Below, piece after piece: positions 24,801 to 35,135 of a DNA stretch of 64,000 bases. Every line of letters begins with the position of its first letter. Position 1 is the stretch's first letter. Source of the DNA: Bombyx mori (lineage: Eukaryota; Arthropoda; Insecta; Lepidoptera; Bombycidae). The notes below the pieces were generated by a model, which saw only the letters and a program-made list of their open reading frames with translations, was not told the origin of the DNA and did no database searches. Location: contig NC_085118.1 in NCBI RefSeq assembly GCF_030269925.1, forward strand, positions 14,358,501 to 14,422,500. The letters run 5' to 3'. The position numbers and the translations under genes are program-made.

Positions 24801-27800
24801 AACGCCATGATAATTTGGAGTCCCTAAAACAATCCGTACGATTGGCAGTGAAAAATTTTCCCATGGAAAGAGTGCGTGCTTCTACTGATAACTGGCCTCA
24901 AAGTTTAAAGGACTGTATTGCAGCCAATGGAGACCACTTCGAATAAGCTTTTTATACTTTAAGTTGTTTTATATTTATGTATTAAACTAACACACTGTAA
25001 AAGTAATAAATCTTATTTGCAATAGAATTTTTTTTTCCTTTGTCTCAGTAATTATGGCAAGACTAGGGATATATAAGTTGCTCCGGGAGCCAGTCAATTG
25101 CAATACAAACTCAATATTCCCTACAGACTCCGTAACGGCTGGAGCGATCAGCGATCGATTCAAAGTCAAATCAAGCAAAGCGCGCATGCCTGTCTTGTTG
25201 GTTTGGCGGGAAGCCAAATATATTTGACAGATGCCTGAATCTCACTTACGACATTTTCAAGATAAGCTTTTACTTAAACAATTTCCGAACAATCACATTC
25301 GGAGCGTCGGTCTACCGAGCAATATCACCCGCTCAGTGGAAGACCTTCCCTTCGTCGTATACCTCCAAAGTTGGTCATTATATATTAAAAAAAAAACAGA
25401 ACGGCAAAATAAATTCTTGTTTTGTTGATCACTCCTAATAGTTTAAGGTACCGAATGTAGTTACCCTTCGCAAATCTTGAATCGGACGCATTCCCTTTCT
25501 GAAATTCCTACGATCGAAACCGTAAATGACTTGAACACGAAGAAAAACATAAAATTAGCCAGATTGTTTGCATTCACCGGTACTGATTATAGATTGTGAT
25601 TTACGAGGAACGTAATAATAATTCTGTTGAATAAAATTTGATTTGGGCCAAAGTTGTCGCTTTGCATACGCTATTTTTTGGAACGAAGTTCCTTACGGCA
25701 GGCTTGGAGGAGATAGGGATTTTGCTGCGCGACCGAACTGAAAAAAATGTGATAGTAAAACCGTAAGAAAAAGTCCGTGGAATAAAACCGTTAAATGAGA
25801 CGTGCGTAGGCGCGACAGTCGTATACACAAGCGAGTTGTGTATATTTTGTAATTATTTCTATTTCTATGTAATTTTATGTTGTCAAACAAAAATAAAGAG
25901 ACATATTTTGTTATTTTAATTGATAATTTGAATTACGTTTTTTTTTATTATACGTAATTTATTATTTCCTAAAATACTGAATTTCCTAAACACTTTCCTG
26001 TACTTAAATAAAAACTAATCAGCAAAATTTAAGAGAGAAATCAAGAAAACCTACATAAAATTGCACGATTTTTTTTTTGCAAATTGTGTCGATTTTACAT
26101 TAGCCGAAGGAACTTCGTTCCTACCTGATGTCCCACGACACCACATCTTTTTGTTTTTATTGTTATATTTTTCTTATCGTTATTAGCCTAAGGCGCACGG
26201 ACCGGAGTTATTATTAATAATTCGTAATGTTATCGCATTTTTGACGGAATTTATTAGGAAAACCCAAGAGGGTTCCCAAAGTAATCAAACAATAAAAAAC
26301 GTGGATAGTTTAAAAATGAATGTTTTTTATATTAAAAACTTTTGGGTATTGGTATCCAATTATGAGAGAGGCCTATGTCTAGCAGTGGACGACTGTGGGC
26401 TGCTGATGATGATGATCCATATATGGTAATTATGTATTACCATATTAACGTAAATTCATTAACTTCAATACAATAGTAAGCCAATTCCAGCCGTCTAGAC
26501 CACCTAGATACCTAGCTCGCTTTGACCTTTCTCTCTCTCCACGGTCGAGTGGTTCGCGAAACGCTCTGTCTATCTTCTCACTCTCGCTCTTCGTAAATTG
26601 TATCTTTTCTCTCTAGCCGTAACGAATCTGTCGCGAGTTAAATTTTACCCTAAACGCGCCTAAAGAAGTTTCACTTCAAAAAGAAGCTGTTCATTTGCAG
26701 GTGGAAGAAATAATTCAGCTGTTGAGACTCGGCAAAGCCAGGAACACAGCCACCGAGAGACTGTCGGGAGGGGAGAGAAAACGATTATCTATTGGCCTGG
26801 AGCTGCTTAACAACCCGCCTGTAATTTTCCTAGACGAACCCACAACGTGAGTAAATTCAGGGAAAACATGTCATTTAAAATAAATTGTAAGTAATTGTAT
26901 GCAATGCTTTAAAAAAAAAAACTTAAATATCATTCTGATTTATTTATTATTGCTTAGATGGGTGGACACGAGCTCACATCCCACCTAGTGTTACGTGGTT
27001 AGTGGAGCCCACAGAAGTCTACAACGTAAATGCGCTACCCACCTTGAGATATAAGTTGTAAGGTCTCAAGTATAGTTACAACGGCTGCCCCACCCTTCAA
27101 GCCGAAACGCATTACTGCTTCACGGAAGAATAGGCAGGGTGGTGGTACCTACCCGCGCGGACTCACAAGAGGTCCTACCATCAGTAACAATTATTTTCAT
27201 ATTTTTTTTCTGTTGATATCGCTCAGGATATTAGTATAAAACTATGGTTTTGTTATCGGTCCGTGATGCGTGGTAAAATTTTCAAGTTAAACAGATTTCT
27301 TGAAGTCGGTGAGAGAATAACGTTAAAGTATTGTGTTACATACTATTTTACAATTACCTGAGACTACAGATTAACAGTCACCCGGCTCCAATTTAGGATT
27401 CCCCGTGTTATGGTTACCAGAGACTGATAAACATAATTATTTATATACGTTTAAATAATATATAAACAATGAAGAGTCAGACAAAGAGCAAACAAACCTG
27501 TTTAGAAGTCGTCGTGGCCTAAAGAATAAGACGCTTAAACAGCGATGCATCGGTGTTCGAATCCCGCCGCGGTGCCGGCAGGTTTTTCTAATGAAATACG
27601 TACTTAACAAATGTTCACGATGGTCTTCCGCGGTGAAGGAATAACATCGTGTAATAAAAAACAAACCCGCAAAATTTCAATTTGGCTAATTACTGGTAGT
27701 AGGACTTTTGTGAGTCCGGATAAATATATATATCCTTTAGGCCACGACGACTTCATCTCTTATCTCCCCTTTTATTTCACATTAAATTGGCCGTCACGAA

Positions 27801-30800
27801 ATTGATGACTTTAAATTCGAATCCATGATAAAGCAAGCCCAGACCAACCGCCATCCTTGATGTTTCTAGTGATAAATCTTGGAATTTATTCATATATAAT
27901 TTAACTAAAAATATCATTTCCGCGTTAACAAATGAATAATGTATTTGTATAAAGTAATGACTTTGTAATGAATCTAAATAAAGAATTTCTGGGTCAGTAA
28001 AATTTAAAAGATTTTATTATGAGTTCGTCCATTGCACAGGCAAAGCGTGACGCCTTGTCGATTGTATAAAAAATGGAATGAACCGAAACGAATAGAATAG
28101 AAATTGATTATGGAAATAAATTAAATGGGACTATATGAGGGGTTAAATAATTGTTCAGTTTGTGAACGTAAAAATATCAGCGAGGTTCGTCATGACACCA
28201 AACTCCCCTTTCCAACTCAGCCGCCAAGAGCAACGCATCTTATAGTTTTCTTAAATTAAGTCGTTAATTTATCATATTACGCGCTGAGGTTCGGGATAAA
28301 CAAAAAGTACAAATTAACATTTTATCATATATCTTTAAACGAGCAATTCTTGTAAGTATATAAAATATATAATCTGAATTTCGGAAACGGCTCCAACGAT
28401 TTTCATAAAATTTAGTATACAGGGGATTTCGGGGGCGATAAATCGATCTAGCTACGATTTATTTTCAGAAAATGTTGTTTTATTCGTGTTTTCAATAATC
28501 AACTTTATCGATAATCAACTTTATGACTCTTCCCGACATCTATTGGCGAATAATAATACTATTTTTACTGCTTTAAAGACACAACAAGAGGGCGTTATAA
28601 AAAAAAAAGCCGAGCAAAGCTTAGTCGTCACCTGGTTAACACTTAAAACACTTAACGACCACTTTAAATTCTCAATCCACTTTTTCCGCTTCGCTTCAGG
28701 TGATCCGTTCGCTGTTTTGCTTCGAGTGATTCCGATTACTACATAGATTATACATATAATATTTGAGAGATTGCTAACTGACTCCGTGTCATCACTGGAA
28801 CGCTTTTATAATCGATACGATATCCCTAGAATTATCGAGAACATTCCGCACAAGTCGAGTATGCTCGATATGCCTTTTCGCCATTTGACAATAGATGGCG
28901 TTGTACATCTCGAGCATTCTAGATTTTACAAGTTTTTTTGATATTCGACTCTGCTATTCGATGATGGATGGCATTGCTCTCACCGGCGTAACAATAAGGG
29001 CTCAATAAATATTTCATACAATAAATACAGTCCACGCTCAATTACCACAACGCAATAATAATGATTCAGTAACAAAACCGTGAGCACGTTCACATATCTG
29101 TCCAATAAAAAATAAAAAACAGTACACGGGCTATTTTTATCTTACAATATCAAGTTTCTTCATGATCGGCTATATTCGTTCGCGTTTTTAGAATTAATAT
29201 CGTTATGTACTTGAAGCGGAGGTCACTGGTTGCACACGGTCGCGCAAAAAAAGTCATAATAGCGACTCCAATTTCCGTCATTTTATGTGATAAAATGTGT
29301 TCCACATCTAAGGCAAGGCAATTGTATTATTACAATAAACCATCACTCGGTCATGCTCGCTGTGACTTTTGTTAAATATATAGTAACTCTGCTTTTTATT
29401 AATACAAAATAAATTACGCACGATAACAGTCGTGACTTTATGATTCTGCGATAGAAAACTTCCCCGGATGTGCTAAAATAATTTTACTATGTTTTATCAG
29501 GATTGGATGAATGATTTAGAAAGAAACATCCATTTTTATTTATGTATATTTAGACATTTTCGCGTGATATCGAACAATAGTAAAACGGACGCACGGACTG
29601 ACTAATAATAAAAATTACGCGTATTATTTCAATGAAATGATCTTCATTGTGGGGACGAATTTTTTCTGTTGTCTTTATTACTGTACTGCATGTAGGTCTG
29701 TTGCGAATTTTACAATTACGATTTTTAAATTTAATGAGTTCCCAAAAATTTTTTTTTGTTGCTTTTAATGGGTGGACGATCTCACAGCCCACCTGGTGTT
29801 AAGTGGTTACCGGAGCCCATAGACATCTACAACGTAAATGCGCCACCCACCTTGAGATATAAGTTCTAAGGTCTCAACGGCTGCCCTACCCTTCAAATCG
29901 AAACGCATTACTGCTTCACGGCAGAAATAGGCAGGGCGGTGGTACCTACCCAGCGGACTCTCGACACGGCCTACCACCAGTAATCGGTAAAGTAAAGTCG
30001 GTTTAATAGTTTTCGTCCGTTTCAGGGGCCTGGATGATGTGGCTTCATCAACCTGTGTCTCCCTTCTGAAGCGCGTGGCGCGTGGAGGCAGAACCGTCAT
30101 ATGCTCTCTGCACACCCCGTCAGCGCGACTCTTCGCGGAGTTCGACCACGTCTACGTAGTGGCTGACGGGAGATGTGCTTACCAGGGAACTTCTGCTGGA
30201 GTGGTTCCATTCCTCAACGACCTACAGTTACCTTGTCCGAAGACGTATAATCCTGCTGATTTTAGTGAGTTACCCTTGTTTATTGCTACAGAAAGAAACA
30301 ACGATTTTTTTTACTTGGTAATAAATCCAACCCAGAAATAACAAGGAGAAGAATGAGAAAGTCTCAATTATCTTGTTATAAAGACGTCATCCTAGAAGCT
30401 GGAATCCTCAATTTACTATCACTACCTTTTTTTGAATTACAAAATCATTATTGACCCATTTTCTTACGGTAACCAGCGTGGTATCATCTTTTTTTTTCTT
30501 TTTCTTAGATGGATGGACGAGCTCACATTCCGCCTGGTGTTAAGTGGTCACTGGAGCCCATAGATCATAGCCATCTACAACGTAAATGCGCCACCCACCT
30601 CGAGATATAAGTTCTAAGGTCTCAGTATAGTTACAACGGCTACCCCACCCTTCGAACCGAAACGCATTACTACTTCACGGCAGAAATAGGCGAGGTGGTG
30701 GTACCTACCCGCGCGGACTCACAAGAGGTCCTACCACCAGTGATTACGCAAATTATAATTTTGCGGGTTTGGTTTTTATTACACGATGCTATTCCTTCAC

Positions 30801-33800
30801 CGTGGAAGTCAATCGTGAACATATGTTGAGTACGTATTCATTAGAAAAATTGGTACCCGCCTGCGGGATTCGAACACCGGTGCATCGCTACATACGAATG
30901 CACCGGCGTCTTATCCTTTAGGCCACGACGACTTCGAAATCTTCTTATTAAAACACATCACTAGGCTATGAAAAGTACTTACTGTTTCAGTTATCGAAGT
31001 ATCCAGCGGAGAATATGGGTCTCACACTGAACGGATGGTGGCTGCAATCGAGAATGGAAAGAGCGAGAAATGGAGGGATTATGCAGTGGTGGAAACTCTC
31101 GAAGAAATGGAGATAGAACAGCTGAACACGGGAGGCGTGGAGAAGCATAACTACAAGCACGGAAGTACAGCGTTCCAGCAGTTCTTTGTGTTGCTAAAGA
31201 GAATGCTTTTACAGACGTTGAGAAACAAGGTGCGTTACCCAAACATAACTTACAAAGAGGAAGGCCCATTTCAGGCCCAAAGCGGAAAATAGATTAGAGA
31301 AAAAATACTTAGTGCATTAATTTTGTCATTAATAAATATGCATTTACTTCCTTCCAAATGAGCGCCACTACAGTTTACAATAAGTAGTTTAAAAAAAGTA
31401 ACTCTATTGAAAAAGTAACTCTATTGAATTAAGAATTTGAAACAGTCCATTTTTATAGTAATATATTTTGATGTCCATCTTGGGCCCATCACACTATGGA
31501 GAGTGGGCATTCCCCTTTTCTGGTCATCTTGAGAATAGTGATGGAAGATTTCGTTGCGTTAAAAAAACGGATATCCACTCAGATCTAAACGCTTGTCTCT
31601 TTGTGAATGACTTAAGCAGAACAACCCTTGTAGACATAAAACATGCCCTGATTGCTCCAAAATAACAGAAGGGGAAAGAATAGATAGGTATAAAAAACTA
31701 TGACTCTATGACAATCTAATGACTATTGTCACGTCTAGCTTAAAATTGAGGCAAACGGTTACCAAAACTCATGACTACTTGGTTGAGTTTATAGATTTTT
31801 TTATATTAAATACAAGCGGCCCGCTCCGGCTCCGCTCGGGACTTTAACAAAAATTTCAACGATATTTGACGTTGTTTTATTTTTTTAAATTAAAGAACCC
31901 TTATTGCGTCATGACTATAATAGTTAGACATATGCTGTCGCGACACTTTTTGTAAATAATAATGTGTTCTACAAAGTCGTAGTACATTATTTTATTCTAT
32001 CATCAATAGTTTTCGCAGGGCACGCGATGTAAATAATATTTTAGGTAATTTTTTTACACATTGGGTTACATTATTGGAGTTTTAGTAAGGATCCCTAATT
32101 ATTTTCAAAAAAGATTATGTCATTAAAAAGATTATGCCTATGTCACTCGGGAATAGTGTAGCTTCCAAACAGTGAAATAATTGTTCAAATCGGTTCAGTA
32201 GTTTCGGAGCCTATTCAATACAAACAAACAAATCTTTCCTCTTTATAATATTAGTAGAGATTCATCGAATATCTGAGTGGATTTCGTTGGACGTCCCTTT
32301 ACAAAACCCACTCCGAACTGATTTATATTTTCACTATTTTATCCAGATGATATTTCCTTGCGTCTCAACTTATCTCGTTTCATTCGATCTCATCAAGTTT
32401 TATGTCGATTTTCGATTCCAGAACTATCTGTGGTTGCGAGTGGGCCTCCATTTGTTCTTAGGTATAATTGTGGCCATGCTGTTCAATAAGATGGGATACG
32501 ACGCGTCCAAAACGTTGTTCAACTTCGGTTTCTGTTACGCCTGTGTGATCGCCATGCTCTATATACCAATGATGCCTGTTCTTTTAGCATGTAAGTGTAT
32601 ACTGCCATAGGAAATTATGTTTTTTTGTGGTATTTTATTTTTATGTGCTACTAGCTGCTGTACCCGTCCGCTTTGCTGGGCATTTCAAATTACCATTATT
32701 ATTTCTCACCCCCACAAAGATTCTCATCATTAACGCCCCCGCAACTGGTGAGGTAGCCCAATACTCATATAAATATTAGCCTATCCATTAAGTACATGTA
32801 TTTTCTACATGGATACCAAGTTTCAAGTCAATCGGATGCATGGTTCAGTAGTTATAACGGAACATCCGTAAAAACCACTGTAGATTTATATATTAGTATA
32901 GATGTATTCGGAAGATTGTTGTCGGAAACTTATCAAAGATGTCTTGATATTTCTAGATAAACGAGATGTTTAGTTTTAGCCCGCAGGCATAAAAAAGTAA
33001 TAGCTACCTCCCACCTCAAACATGAGGTCGATGCTGCAATTACTTTTGTCTTCTTCTTAGTCGTATATACTCTTGGTAGAATGGTCGTGGTCATCATTTT
33101 TAGTGGTGATGCGCTTTACCAGACGTCACCATTCATTTTACTTTTGTAAACTTTAATACTTCAAAGAGTCATTAGGGGTGGGCCGTTACCCGTATGATCG
33201 TAGCTTTCGAAGACAATGAACAATAATAGATTTTGCTTATTGACAATGTAAATAGCAATGTCGGCGTTCGCACTGAAGAATAATATTTTCGTTTCCAGTT
33301 CCAACTGAGGTTCAACTGGTGAAGAGAGAGTATTTCAATCGCTGGTACGGACTGAAGCCGTACTACGCGGCGCTGGTCGTCTCCCGTACTCCTGCCACGA
33401 TATTCTTCAGTCTGATATACCTGGTCATCGCGTATCCTGTCACGTCCCAACCACTCGAGGTCGCCAGGATCTTGATGTTCACGGCTATTTGTATCCTAGT
33501 GGCTTTGATATCGGAGTCGATGGGGACTGTCATATCTTCTATGCTAAGTGTCGTGGTAAGTTTAGTTCTTTCAGGTAGGATGGTCAGGCGAGCCTATATA
33601 CGACCTGCGGCTAGTCAGTTACTACTTACCATCGGATGGGCCAGACGTTGGTCTGCCTATAAGGGCAATAAAAATACCAGGGTGGCATAATGGACCTAAG
33701 TTTATTAAAACGACTAGCGACTGTTTAAATCGCATCAAAGTGCCTCGCAGAAGACCATACTTACAATTTCAACAAACTTACAATTCCGATTAATTAAAGT

Positions 33801-35074
33801 CGATTTCGACTACAGAGGGACCACTAGATTATATAATAACTCTTCAACTTTATATATATCTATATTTGGGGGATTCCCCTTCAACAATCCCTATGTCTAC
33901 CTCGTGGGGGGCCACTGAAGCTATATGGAAACATACCAAAGATAATTACACTCACTCATGCTCAGACTTGTTACATTTAGACAATTAAGGTACCCTTAAT
34001 ACATTTATCTCACTACGTCAGTGATTATCAAACTTATTTCTTTTACCGCCCCCATTGAAAATCAATAATTTTTCAGCGCCCCCCCTTTTTTGTAAACCCC
34101 TAATACCACAATTTCATTACTTTAATTAATTTAGTTATATTAGTCGGTTCTGATCTTTAAACTTACATTCTAAACTAGAAATTTTTACCAAGGAGAACAA
34201 ATAAAACCAAACTTTATAATATTAATAATATATTATAATCAAATTAAAGGAAAAAATATAAATATCTAATTAGTTTTCGTTTTATAATCTAATGAGATGA
34301 ATGAATTTGATGCTATTTAATAAGTTTGTTCATATCAGGTTCGATTTTACTCAAAAACAGTCGTAAGTAGCCGCGTTTGATAACTTGCAAATGATTTCTC
34401 TTTTTAGTGAGCAGCGTTGTCACAGCGCTAAATCCACGTTCACACAAATATAACGATGGGAATGCTTACAAAAATCGTTCAACGATAGACCACAATTCAG
34501 GGTACAACTGCGGAATTGACTTTTGTTGCCAAAATTGTTGGGAACCATTTTTGTATTTAATTTTTATTTCCTCGTTCGTTGTCTGTTCTATAAATATAAG
34601 TTCTTCTTCCAACTGGGGCGATATTGCTATGTTGACATTTGAAAAGGATCTAACACCCATACTGGTACTTCCAAATTCAAAATGTTTTAATTTTAGTGGA
34701 ATTTAAAATACTATATAAAGTAAATGAAATTACAAATTGTACATCGCCCCCCTAACCCACCTCAACGTCCCCCATTTTTTCTGGGCCCCTTAACGCCCCC
34801 TCTGAGTTTCAAACGCCCCCAAGGGGGCGTTATCGCCCACTTTGAGAAAGACTGCACTACGTGAAGCAAAAACTTTTTACTTTTGTACCATTTTTTACAA
34901 AGATTGCACGGACGGAGAAGTATGAGATTTCCCACACTTATAGAGAATATAGAGAAGGAGTGCGGAATACTAAGATTTTTTTAAATTATGCATTAATGAT
35001 ACATGAAATCAATAAAAAAAAACATTACACACACACGCACACACACACGCACACGCACACGCACACACACACGC

Positions 35075-35135
<61 letters not shown>

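Noticed and set aside
34310..34700. A domesticated ZBED/hAT-derived host gene
   Set aside because: Contains an in-frame stop, lacks the catalytic part, and sits inside an element with its own 8-bp target duplication.
35024..35133. Telomere-like or regulatory repeat
   Set aside because: Plain CA dinucleotide tract, expanded within a Helitron copy; not the insect telomere word.
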